Assembly: GCA_964488025.1 (NCBI GenBank)
Contig: CAZATJ010000017.1
Location: 1 to 16,153, forward strand
Source: UBA1568 sp964488025
GTDB taxonomy: Bacteria; Patescibacteriota; Minisyncoccia; Moranbacterales; UBA1568
Length of the DNA: 16,153 bases
Direction of reading: 5' to 3'
Shown: positions 1 through 7,757 of the stretch, one piece after another
How the letters are laid out: each line of letters starts with the position of its first letter
Position numbering within the stretch: the stretch's first letter is position 1
Notes under the pieces: model-generated
Database searches by the model: none
The model's input: the letters and a program-made list of their open reading frames with translations, nothing else
What the model was told of the DNA's origin: nothing
Position numbers and translations under genes: made by a program

Positions 1-189
1 GAGGCACGGGATATGGGACGGCAACTGTTTCAAGCGATTACCGAACTTTTGAAGGAACACGGTCTGAAACCGGAAGCGGTAGGGGATTTCGTGGTGGAGT
101 CAGCATTGCCAGATGTTTATACCTCCTCGCGGATTGCGGAAACGGTGAAAAAGGTATATGCTTTTGGGGTAGAAGTAAAAAACAAATAG
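1..189 (+). CDS. C-terminal end of a degenerate TsaB-like protein (partial)
   Basis: The frame is open from the window edge and ends at TAG 187-189, leaving 62 residues; the start lies outside. The visible part has a helix (LFQAITELLKEHGLKPEAV), a strand (GDFVVES) and then LPDVYTSSRIAETVKKVYAFGVEV. This follows the layout of the N-terminal half of TsaB, the partner of TsaD in making the t6A base of tRNA, where a helix and strand lead into GPGSFTGLRIG and another helix. Here the glycine-rich loop is replaced by ALPDVYTSSRIA and the protein stops soon after, so the C-terminal half of normal TsaB is missing. It may be a shortened paralogue with a structural role or a decayed copy. The family call rests on pattern similarity only. 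Confidence 0.5.
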   Translation, partial: EARDMGRQLFQAITELLKEHGLKPEAVGDFVVESALPDVYTSSRIAETVKKVYAFGVEVKNK

Positions 190-240
190 TTCCACCAGAG
201 ATGCCGAGAAAGCATAGTGGTAAGGAATAATTTTTGCCAG

Positions 241-264
241 GGCCCTGAATTAGAGCCATTTTTT
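241..264 (+). terminator. Intrinsic terminator after the TsaB-like gene
   Basis: GGCCCT (241-246) pairs with AGAGCC (252-257) with one mismatch, and a run of T (259-264) follows, with more T further on. It sits just before the rpoB promoter, so it would separate the two units. An imperfect hairpin at 192-221 (CCAC..ATGC / GCAT..GTGG) precedes it. The stem is modest. Confidence 0.5.
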
Positions 265-273
265 GGTTTTTAT

Positions 274-302
274 TTGACAGGAAAAACAAACGTTGATACA
301 CT
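274..302 (+). promoter_or_regulatory. Promoter of rpoB-rpoC (extended -10)
   Basis: A perfect TTGACA (274-279) is followed by a 17-nt spacer and TACACT (297-302). The bases just before the -10 are TGA, which gives an extended -10 element. Transcription would start near 309. It is the only good sigma70-type promoter seen before rpoB, and no rplJ/rplL genes lie immediately upstream. Confidence 0.75.
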
Positions 303-308
303 CAATCG

Positions 309-542
309 TACTGCATTTAGAAAGTGACTGACTTTTCTAATCTTGAATCGCCCATCGGGTGCTAGGTCTACGGCGAGACCGAGAAGGAAATGGTTGCTGA
401 AAAGCAAAGGCTAACATTTTCCAACCAAATGGAGCGGATCCACCTCCTATCCATAATTAAATAGTTTATCCGATAATCTCATCGGCCCTACTTGTATCAA
501 GCGTCTTCCTTGAGCAAGGAGTGTGCACATGAGTGTCTTTTT
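309..542 (+). promoter_or_regulatory. Structured 5' leader of rpoB
   Basis: About 230 nt separate the predicted transcription start from the rpoB ATG. Hairpins that can be read directly are 317-340 (TTAGAAAGT with ACTTTTCTAA, one bulge), 349-361, 365-380 (GGTCT with AGACC), 386-422 (a long imperfect stem containing GCT-GAAA-AGC) and 470-485 (CCGAT with ATCGG). CACCTCCT at 441-448 resembles the 3' end of 16S rRNA. It can pair locally with GGAG (431-434) or, over eight pairs with one bulge, with AGGAGTGTG (517-525), the only good SD before rpoB. This is what an autoregulated leader would look like. I do not recognise a known family, and the L10 leader was considered but not supported. Confidence 0.5.
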
Positions 543-555
543 ATGTCCAAGGTAG
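529..555 (+). CDS. Candidate 8-codon upstream ORF overlapping the rpoB start
   Basis: ATG at 529 has the SD AAGGAG (516-521) at an ideal 7-nt spacing and reads MSVFLCPR to TAG (553-555). It overlaps the rpoB ATG at 543 in a different frame. That ATG is 21 nt from the SD, too far for direct use. Ribosomes finishing here could restart at rpoB 10 nt back, or slip on the T5 run at 538-542. One missing T in the assembly would also explain it, since a sixth T would join this ATG in frame to rpoB. Confidence 0.4.
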   Translation: MSVFLCPR

Positions 556-3500
556 ACAAGGCATTGCGAGTGAAAGATAGCATCAGTAAAGAGTCTTCAC
601 TCTCGAAGCGTCGGTTTTTCAATAATCGCATCACGGTTTCGCTTCCGGATCTTATTGAGGTCCAGAAGGATTCCTATCAGTGGTTCTGGGACAAGGGTTT
701 GAAAGAGCTTTTTTCGGAAATCAACCCTATCGCCGATTTCACTGGGAAAGACCTGGAACTGACCGTGACGGACTACTATCTCGACGAGCCCAAATATCCA
801 GCACTCATTTCCAAGAACAAGAATATTTCCTACGAGGCGCCACTTCGCGCCAAGGCCACGCTGCTCATGAAGAAGACCGGAGAAGTGAAGGAACAAGAAA
901 TCTATCTCGGAGATTTCCCAGTCATGACGGAGCGGGGAACCTTTATCATCAACGGAGTGGAGCGCGTCGTCGTTTCTCAGCTTATCCGCTCTCCCGGGGT
1001 GTTTTTTACCATGGACTATCAGAAGGGGAAGAAATTGTTCGGAGCCAAGATTATTCCGAACCGTGGCGCCTGGCTCGAGATTGAGACCGATGCCGATGGC
1101 GTGATTTCCGTGAAGATTGACCGTAAGCGCAAGCTCCCCATCACGGCTCTCTTCAAAGCGTTCGGTTTCGACGAGAAGCGCCTGCGCAAGGAATTTACCG
1201 ACAGTGATTCCGGCGATATCAAGTTCATCGAAAATACCATCCTCAAGGATCCTTCTCATAATCAGGGAGAAGCCTATCGCGAAGTCTACAAGCGTCTGCG
1301 CCCGGGCGACCTCGCCACCGAGGAGAACGCCAAGCAGATGATTGATGCCATGTTTTTCAATTTCGAGCGTTACGATTTTGGTTCCGTGGGACGCTACCGT
1401 TTGAACCAGCGTTTGTCTATTGATCGTGCCGATACGGAAGAGAACCGCATCTTGAACACGGATGATCTCATCCTGATCGTGCAGGAAGTCATCCGCCTGA
1501 ACAACGATCCAGAAGGCCGAGCCGACGATATTGACCACCTGGGCAATCGTCGCGTGCGCGCCGTGGGAGAATTGATTCAGAACAAGCTGCGCGTTGGTAT
1601 GTACCGCATGGTTCGGAACATCAAGGATCGTATGAGTACTTGTGACCCGGAGACGGTTGTTCCTGGGCAGCTCATCAACCCGCGTCCCGTAGCTGCTTCC
1701 GTCAAAGAATTTTTTTCCAGTTCTCAGCTGTCCCAGTTCATGGACCAGGTGAATCCGCTCGCGGAACTCGAGCACAAGCGTCGGCTTTCGGCCATGGGTC
1801 CCGGCGGACTGACTCGTGAGCGTGCCGGCTTCGAAGTTCGTGACGTGCACCATTCGCACTACGGTCGTATCTGTCCGATCGAGACTCCGGAAGGTCCGAA
1901 CATCGGTCTCGTCGGACACTTAGCAAGCTATGCCCGCGTGAATGAGTATGGTTTTCTCGAAACGCCGTACCTCGTCGTGAAGAAAGTGGTGGCCGCGAAG
2001 AAAGATCAGTTGGTGAACCGCATTTTGAATGAGGAGATCGCCGGTGTCGCGAAGAAGGGGGAGATGATGACCGAAGAGCTGGCCACCAAAGTGGCAGACA
2101 AGAAGAAAGGTGAGACCGTGCGCGTCAAGCCGTTTGTCACGTTCGATGTCGAGTATCTAAACGCCATCGTCGAAGACCGCAAGATTATCGCCCATGCCCG
2201 TATCGACCTCGATAAGCATCACAATATCATCGAACAGATGGTCGGTGCCCGCGTGAAGGGTCATCCGGAAACCATCGAAGCCGAGGCTCTCGATTATATC
2301 GATGTTTCGGTTAAGCAGTGTATTTCCATTGCGACCGCTCTCATTCCATTTCTCGAACATGACGACGCCAACCGCGCTCTTATGGGTTCGAACATGCAGC
2401 GTCAGGCGGTTTCCTGTGTCATTCCCCAGGCACCGATCGTCGGTACCGGTATTGAGGATAAGGCGGCCCGCGATTCCGGACAGGTGGTATTGGCACTCAA
2501 GTCAGGTGAAGTGGTGGCGGTTGACGCCAATCATATCATCATCCGTTCCAAAGCTCCGGCTGGTGCCAAGAAGGATCATATCGATACCGAATATCTGCTC
2601 CAGAGTTTTGAAAAATCAAACGCCTTTACCTCGATGAACCAGGTGCCGCGCGTTTCTAAGGGGCAAATCGTTGAAGAGGGCGACCTCTTGGCGGACGGCG
2701 CCTCGACCGATCATGGTGAATTGGCGCTTGGCCAGAACATGGTGGTAGCGTTCGCTTCTTGGGAGGGCTTCAGCTATGAGGACGCTATCGTTATTTCTGA
2801 ACGGGTGGTTCAGCAGGATCGTTGGAGCTCCATCCACATCGAGGATTTCTCGATCGATGTGCGCGACACCAAGCTCGGACCGGAAGTGGTCACTCGCGAC
2901 ATTCCGAACATCGGTGAAGACCGCTTGAAGAACTTAGACGAAAGCGGCATCGTTCGTATCGGTGCCGAAGTATCTTCCGGTGATATCCTGGTCGGAAAAA
3001 TCACCCCGAAGGGCGAGGGTGATCTGACCGCGGAAGAGCGTCTGCTCCGAGTTATCTTCGGTGAAAAGTCCCGTGATGTGAAAGATTCTTCTATGTATCT
3101 TCCACACGGTGAACATGGCAAGGTGGTTGACGTAAAGATTTTTTCCCGCGAACGCGGCGACAAACTTCCGATGGGTGTCTTCGAACAGATTCAGGTGTCG
3201 GTGGCTCAGATGCGCAAGATCTCGGTCGGCGACAAACTCGCTGGCCGGCACGGTAATAAAGGTGTCATCTCGATGGTAGCTCCGGCTGAAGACATGCCGT
3301 ACCTGCCTGACGGTACGCCGGTGGATGTGATTCTGAACACCCTCGGTATTGCTTCTCGTATGAACATCGGTCAGATTCTCGAAACACACTTGGGATGGGC
3401 AGCCATGAAACAGGGCTATACCGTCGCGAGCGTGGCGCTCGATGGTGTTTCCGAGGGAGATATCCGCGCAGAACTGAAGAAAGCCGGCCTACCAGAAAAC

Positions 3501-3956
3501 GGAAAAATCCGTCTCGTAGATGGCAAGAGCGGCGAAGCCTTTGATAACGAATCGACGGTGGGTGTCATGTATATCATGAAACTGAACCATTTGATCGAAG
3601 ACAAGCTGCACATGCGATCCATCGGACCCTATTCGCTCATTACTCAGCAGCCGCTCGGCGGCAAGGCTCAGTTCGGCGGGCAACGGTTTGGCGAAATGGA
3701 AGTGTGGGCGCTCGAAGGCTATGGTGCCGCGTATACATTGCAAGAAATGCTGACTATCAAATCCGACGATGTGTTAGGCCGTTCCAAGGCCTATGAGTCG
3801 ATCATCAAGGGTGAACCGATCAAGAGCCCGAACCTGCCGGCAAGTTTCCATGTGCTGGTGAACGAGCTTAAGGGTCTGTGTCTCAATGTCGAGCTGAAAG
3901 GCGCGCGGATAGAGGACGATCAGGCTTCTCCAGAGGCTGATATCGAAACCATCTAA
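543..3956 (+). CDS. rpoB: DNA-directed RNA polymerase subunit beta
   Basis: The catalytic beta subunit of RNA polymerase, 1137 aa from ATG 543. ITVSLPDLIEVQKDSY near the N-terminus is the usual start of the beta lobe. The rifampicin pocket lies around residues 392-420 (SSSQLSQFMDQVNPL, then HKRRLSAMGPGG). The catalytic region includes GDKLAGRHGNKG (896-907), and the C-terminus has GEMEVWALEGYGAA and SFHVLVNELKGLCLNVEL, which contact beta'. It is shorter than the E. coli protein (1342 aa) and lacks its lineage insertions. The frame stays open upstream to TTG 492, but no SD or conservation supports that extension. rpoC follows after 31 nt, so the two are co-transcribed. Translation may be set by the leader and the small upstream ORF. 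Confidence 0.98.
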   Translation: MSKVDKALRVKDSISKESSLSKRRFFNNRITVSLPDLIEVQKDSYQWFWDKGLKELFSEINPIADFTGKDLELTVTDYYLDEPKYPALISKNKNISYEAPLRAKATLLMKKTGEVKEQEIYLGDFPVMTERGTFIINGVERVVVSQLIRSPGVFFTMDYQKGKKLFGAKIIPNRGAWLEIETDADGVISVKIDRKRKLPITALFKAFGFDEKRLRKEFTDSDSGDIKFIENTILKDPSHNQGEAYREVYKRLRPGDLATEENAKQMIDAMFFNFERYDFGSVGRYRLNQRLSIDRADTEENRILNTDDLILIVQEVIRLNNDPEGRADDIDHLGNRRVRAVGELIQNKLRVGMYRMVRNIKDRMSTCDPETVVPGQLINPRPVAASVKEFFSSSQLSQFMDQVNPLAELEHKRRLSAMGPGGLTRERAGFEVRDVHHSHYGRICPIETPEGPNIGLVGHLASYARVNEYGFLETPYLVVKKVVAAKKDQLVNRILNEEIAGVAKKGEMMTEELATKVADKKKGETVRVKPFVTFDVEYLNAIVEDRKIIAHARIDLDKHHNIIEQMVGARVKGHPETIEAEALDYIDVSVKQCISIATALIPFLEHDDANRALMGSNMQRQAVSCVIPQAPIVGTGIEDKAARDSGQVVLALKSGEVVAVDANHIIIRSKAPAGAKKDHIDTEYLLQSFEKSNAFTSMNQVPRVSKGQIVEEGDLLADGASTDHGELALGQNMVVAFASWEGFSYEDAIVISERVVQQDRWSSIHIEDFSIDVRDTKLGPEVVTRDIPNIGEDRLKNLDESGIVRIGAEVSSGDILVGKITPKGEGDLTAEERLLRVIFGEKSRDVKDSSMYLPHGEHGKVVDVKIFSRERGDKLPMGVFEQIQVSVAQMRKISVGDKLAGRHGNKGVISMVAPAEDMPYLPDGTPVDVILNTLGIASRMNIGQILETHLGWAAMKQGYTVASVALDGVSEGDIRAELKKAGLPENGKIRLVDGKSGEAFDNESTVGVMYIMKLNHLIEDKLHMRSIGPYSLITQQPLGGKAQFGGQRFGEMEVWALEGYGAAYTLQEMLTIKSDDVLGRSKAYESIIKGEPIKSPNLPASFHVLVNELKGLCLNVELKGARIEDDQASPEADIETI

Positions 3957-3987
3957 TCTCCTTTCAATCACAAATTCACTCAAATCT

Positions 3988-6900
3988 ATGGAAAATATTA
4001 CAAAGGTGAGCGATTTCGAGAGCGTGCGGCTGACGCTCGCCAGTCCAGATCAGATTCTCGACTGGTCCAATGGTGAAGTGACCAAGCCGGAAACCATCAA
4101 CTACCGCACTCAGCGCTATGAACCGGAAGGACTGTTTTGCGAGAAAATTTTTGGTCCTTCCAAGGACTGGGAGTGCTACTGCGGCAAGTACAAGCGTATT
4201 CGTTACAACGGTATCGTCTGTGATAAGTGCGGTGTCGAAGTGACTCGCTCCATCGTGCGCCGCGAGCGCATGGGGTACATCAAGTTGGCGACCCCGGTGT
4301 CCCATATCTGGTTTCTGCGTGGTGTCCCATCGAAGATCGGTCTGGTCCTTGGGATTTCACCACAGGATTTGGAGCGCGTTATCTATTTCTCCTCGTACAT
4401 CATTATGAGTGTCGATGAGAAATTAAAAGCGCAGTCGCTTGATGCCTTGGAGAAAGAATACAAGAGCAAGCAGAAGGAAATGAAAGCGGCCGAAAAGAAC
4501 GAAAAGAAACTCGATGAGGCTTTTGAAGAGCTGAAGGGTCAGTATCGCGATACCAAGGAGGATATCAAGAACGTGCGCCCGTATCAGATTCTTTCCGAAG
4601 TTGATTACTTCAATCTTTCCAGCCGTTTCGGTCAGATTTTCACGGCCGGTATTGGCGCTGAGGCGATCAGGAAGATCTTGGAGAAGATCGATATCCCATC
4701 TCAGGTAAAGAAACTCAAAGAAGAACTTCACTTAAATGAGAGCGTGGATCAGAAGAAGCTGCTCCAGCGACTCAAGGTGTACCAGGGATTCGAAAAGGCC
4801 AATCTGCGTCTTGAATGGATGCTTCCGACCATGATTCCCGTTATTCCGCCGGATCTTCGTCCGATGGTGGCGCTTGATGGCGGTCGTTTCGCGACATCCG
4901 ATCTGAATGATCTTTATCGCCGCATCATCAATCGCAACAACCGTTTGAAAAAACTGATGTCGATCGGCGCGCCGGAAGTCATTACCCGCAATGAGAAAAG
5001 AATGCTCCAGGAAGCGGTAGATGCTCTTTTTGACAACTCGGCTCGTCGCGGCCAGGCGTCGACGGCTGCTTCGACTGGACAGCGTCGAGCGCTTCGTTCT
5101 CTCGCTGATGCCCTGAAGGGCAAGCAGGGGCGATTCCGTCAGAATCTTTTGGGCAAGCGTGTCGATTACTCTGGTCGTTCCGTTATCGTCGTTGGGCCGA
5201 AGCTCAAACTGCATCAGTGCGGACTGCCGAAGAAGATGGCACTCGAACTGTTCAAGCCGTTCATCATCAACAAGCTTATTGCCAAGGAATACGCTCATAA
5301 CGTGCGCACCGCCGGTCGGATGGTGGACGCTGAGACCGAAGAGGCTTACGAAATTCTCGATGAGATTATCGAACATCACTATGTTCTCTTAAACCGCGCT
5401 CCGACCCTCCATCGTCTCTCGATTCAGGCGTTTCAGCCGGTCCTTATCGAGGGGAAGGCTATTCGTCTTCACCCGATGGTATGTACGGCATTCAACGCCG
5501 ACTTCGACGGTGACCAGATGGCTGTCCATGTACCGCTCACCGACCAGGCTCGTCATGAAAGCGCGACCATCATGTTGTCTTCCAAGAACCTCCTCAAGCC
5601 CGCTTCCGGAGAACCAATCGTGTCGGCTAGTCTCGATATGGTGCTCGGCGCTTACTATCTGACGCATATCAAAAAGGGTGGTAAGGGCGAGGGCAAGGCA
5701 TTCGGTACCATGGATGAAGCCATCCTTGCCTACCAGAACGGTATTATTGCCGTGAATGCTTCGGTGAGACTTTCCTTCGATGGTAAGATTATCGAAACCT
5801 CCGTTGGACGAATTATGTTGAATGACATCCTTCCGGAAAGCCTGCGCTTTGTCAACGAAGAGATGACCAAGAAAGATTTGAAGGTGCTCATGTCCCGTAT
5901 TCTTGAGACACTCGGTCAGGATGAGGCTGCTAAATATGCTGATCGTATGAAAGATCTGACTTTCAAGGCTGCTTCCCGCTCAGCAATTAGCTGGGGTATG
6001 AATGACCTGATTGTACCGAAAGAAAAAGTGGCGCTTATGGCCGCTGCCGAGATTCGCATTACCGAAGTGAAGGATCAGTACAACATGGGACTTTTGACCA
6101 ATGAAGAGCGCAAGAACCGGGTGATTGAGATCTGGAACGAAACCAAGAATAAGATTGCTGATGCCGTTCGTGCTAACTTGGACAAGGAGGGACCGGTGTA
6201 TGCCATGATCTATTCCAAGGCTCGCGGTTCCGAATCGGTGGTCGTGCAGATGACCGGTATGAAGGGGCTGATGGCCGGACCGACCGGTGAAACGATTGAG
6301 CTGCCCGTGAAGAGTTCGTTTAAGGAAGGATTCAACGTGCTCGAATACTTCATCTCGACCCATGGTGCTCGCAAGGGTATGGCCGACACCGCGCTTCGTA
6401 CCGCGTCCGCCGGATATCTGACTCGGCGCTTAGTTGACGTGTCACAGGATATTATCGTGCGCGAGGAAGACTGCGGAGATACCGAAGGTACCTATCTTTA
6501 TCGTGAAGACTCCGACGCTATCGGACAAAACTATGGCAGTCGTATTGAGGGTCGGACTACGGTTGAGGCCATCAAGGATCCGGAAACGAAGGAAGTGCTC
6601 GTCAAGAAGGGCGTGCTCATCAACCGCGAACAGGGCAAGCTGGTGGACGGGAAGAAAGTGACTAAGGTTAAGATCCGTTCGCTCGTCGCTTGTAAATCTC
6701 GTCGCGGCGTCTGCCGTTTCTGCTATGGTATCGACCTGGGCCGTAGCGCTCTTGTTGAACTCGGAGCCTCGGTCGGAGTCGTGGCCGCCCAGGCTATCGG
6801 CGAACCGGGAACCCAGCTCACCATGCGTACTTTCCATGTTGGAGGGGTGGCCGGATCAGATATTACTCAGGGTCTCCCGCGTGTTGAGGAAATCTTCGAA

Positions 6901-7578
6901 GCCCGCGTTCCGAAGACCGAAGCCATTCTTTGTGATGTGGACGGTCAGATCAAGACAATCGCCCGTGATAGCGCTAAGGTAGTGAAGATTCAGGTATTGG
7001 ATAATGATCAGAAAGAACACGAGTATCAGGTACCGCAGAACGTGGCGCTCAAAGTCAAAGAAGGCGATCTCGTTTCTGTCGGCTCCGTACTCTCCGAAGG
7101 ACATATCGATCTGCGCAAGCTCTTTACCGTCATGGGACAGGAAGCGGTGCACCGTTATATCATCCGGGAGATTGAAGAAATCTATGCTACTCAGGGTGAG
7201 GCCATCAATGACAAGCACATCGAAGTGATTATCCGTCAGATGATGTCTCGTATCCGAGTGGTCGATCCAGGTGACACACTTCTCCTTCCTGGCGATATCG
7301 TCGAGAAGGACCAGTTCCTGGAAGCGAATGAAGATACTTTGGCCAAAAAGGGACGCGAAGCCGTCGGCGAAGCGATGGTCTTGGGCATCACCAAGGTGGC
7401 GCTCTCGACGGAATCCTTCCTCTCAGCAGCTTCCTTTATGGAAACCGCCCGCGTGCTCATCAATGCCGCCGTAGCCGGCAAAGAGGATCGTCTGCGCGGA
7501 CTAAAGGAAAACGTCATTATCGGACGGCTCATTCCGGCCGGTACCGGTTATCGTGGCATCGACGTCAACAAGAAGTAG
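3988..7578 (+). CDS. rpoC: DNA-directed RNA polymerase subunit beta'
   Basis: The largest RNA polymerase subunit, 1196 aa. The N-terminal zinc site is C63, C65, C78 and C81. The catalytic loop NADFDGDQ (503-510) holds the three Mg-binding aspartates 505, 507 and 509. The trigger loop region (GMADTALRTASAGYLTRR) lies near residues 797-814. The second zinc site is C829, C902, C909 and C912, followed by VGVVAAQAIGEPGTQLTMR. The region at about 145-190, rich in Lys and Glu, matches the coiled coil used for sigma binding. The protein lacks the large trigger-loop insertion of E. coli. No SD is visible in the 31-nt gap after rpoB, which instead contains CTCCTTT; coupling to rpoB translation is likely. 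Confidence 0.98.
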   Translation: MENITKVSDFESVRLTLASPDQILDWSNGEVTKPETINYRTQRYEPEGLFCEKIFGPSKDWECYCGKYKRIRYNGIVCDKCGVEVTRSIVRRERMGYIKLATPVSHIWFLRGVPSKIGLVLGISPQDLERVIYFSSYIIMSVDEKLKAQSLDALEKEYKSKQKEMKAAEKNEKKLDEAFEELKGQYRDTKEDIKNVRPYQILSEVDYFNLSSRFGQIFTAGIGAEAIRKILEKIDIPSQVKKLKEELHLNESVDQKKLLQRLKVYQGFEKANLRLEWMLPTMIPVIPPDLRPMVALDGGRFATSDLNDLYRRIINRNNRLKKLMSIGAPEVITRNEKRMLQEAVDALFDNSARRGQASTAASTGQRRALRSLADALKGKQGRFRQNLLGKRVDYSGRSVIVVGPKLKLHQCGLPKKMALELFKPFIINKLIAKEYAHNVRTAGRMVDAETEEAYEILDEIIEHHYVLLNRAPTLHRLSIQAFQPVLIEGKAIRLHPMVCTAFNADFDGDQMAVHVPLTDQARHESATIMLSSKNLLKPASGEPIVSASLDMVLGAYYLTHIKKGGKGEGKAFGTMDEAILAYQNGIIAVNASVRLSFDGKIIETSVGRIMLNDILPESLRFVNEEMTKKDLKVLMSRILETLGQDEAAKYADRMKDLTFKAASRSAISWGMNDLIVPKEKVALMAAAEIRITEVKDQYNMGLLTNEERKNRVIEIWNETKNKIADAVRANLDKEGPVYAMIYSKARGSESVVVQMTGMKGLMAGPTGETIELPVKSSFKEGFNVLEYFISTHGARKGMADTALRTASAGYLTRRLVDVSQDIIVREEDCGDTEGTYLYREDSDAIGQNYGSRIEGRTTVEAIKDPETKEVLVKKGVLINREQGKLVDGKKVTKVKIRSLVACKSRRGVCRFCYGIDLGRSALVELGASVGVVAAQAIGEPGTQLTMRTFHVGGVAGSDITQGLPRVEEIFEARVPKTEAILCDVDGQIKTIARDSAKVVKIQVLDNDQKEHEYQVPQNVALKVKEGDLVSVGSVLSEGHIDLRKLFTVMGQEAVHRYIIREIEEIYATQGEAINDKHIEVIIRQMMSRIRVVDPGDTLLLPGDIVEKDQFLEANEDTLAKKGREAVGEAMVLGITKVALSTESFLSAASFMETARVLINAAVAGKEDRLRGLKENVIIGRLIPAGTGYRGIDVNKK

Positions 7579-7605
7579 GGATTCTTTTTGACAACGTCCA
7601 CTTTC

Positions 7606-7636
7606 AAAAACACCACCTTGCAAAGGTGGTGTTTTT
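7606..7636 (+). terminator. Strong intrinsic terminator of rpoBC
   Basis: A 14-bp perfect stem: AAAAACACCACCTT (7606-7619) pairs with 7623-7636 across a 3-nt loop and ends in TTTTT. The A and T tracts make it work in both directions. It lies 28 nt after the rpoC stop. Confidence 0.9.
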
Positions 7637-7646
7637 GTGCTATAAT
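7618..7646 (+). promoter_or_regulatory. Extended -10 promoter overlapping the rpoBC terminator
   Basis: TTGCAA (7618-7623), a 17-nt spacer and a perfect TATAAT (7641-7646) preceded by TGC. The -35 lies in the loop and stem top of the rpoBC terminator. A transcript would begin near 7653 and meet the next terminator within about 40 nt, so this could make a very short RNA or act as an attenuated ftsK promoter. Confidence 0.6.
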
Positions 7647-7665
7647 TGTAGATACAGTAGCTGAG

Positions 7666-7689
7666 AAACGGGTCGAGAGGCCCGTTTTT
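7666..7689 (+). terminator. Second intrinsic terminator or attenuator before ftsK
   Basis: AAACGGGTC (7666-7674) pairs with GGCCCGTTT (7679-7687), with one G-T pair, across a GAGA tetraloop. TTTTT, A and another TTTTT follow. It comes after the promoter at 7618-7646 and before the one at 7694-7723. Confidence 0.75.
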
Positions 7690-7693
7690 ATTT

Positions 7694-7723
7694 TTGAGGG
7701 AAAGTTTATTTTTGTGCTATACT
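7694..7723 (+). promoter_or_regulatory. Promoter of ftsK (extended -10)
   Basis: TTGAGG (7694-7699), an 18-nt spacer and TATACT (7718-7723) with TGC directly before it. The 13-mer TTTTTGTGCTATA is shared exactly with the promoter 77 bp upstream. The start near 7730 leaves a leader of about 28 nt before the ftsK ATG, with no SD. Confidence 0.65.
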
Positions 7724-7757
7724 TTCCCTATATTGACGCGCAATACATACCAAAAAT

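Noticed and set aside
317..422. Ribosomal protein L10 leader before rpoB
   Set aside because: The hairpins do not match what I recall of that family and rplJ is not adjacent; kept as an unclassified leader.
492..542. N-terminal extension of RpoB from TTG 492
   Set aside because: No SD for it, the start is a rare codon, and the segment looks like leader; conserved beta-subunit sequence begins well after ATG 543.
597..1919. Long open frame on the minus strand inside rpoB
   Set aside because: Antisense shadow of a highly conserved gene; no motif or start signal. The same applies to the other antisense frames in rpoB, rpoC, ftsK and recA.
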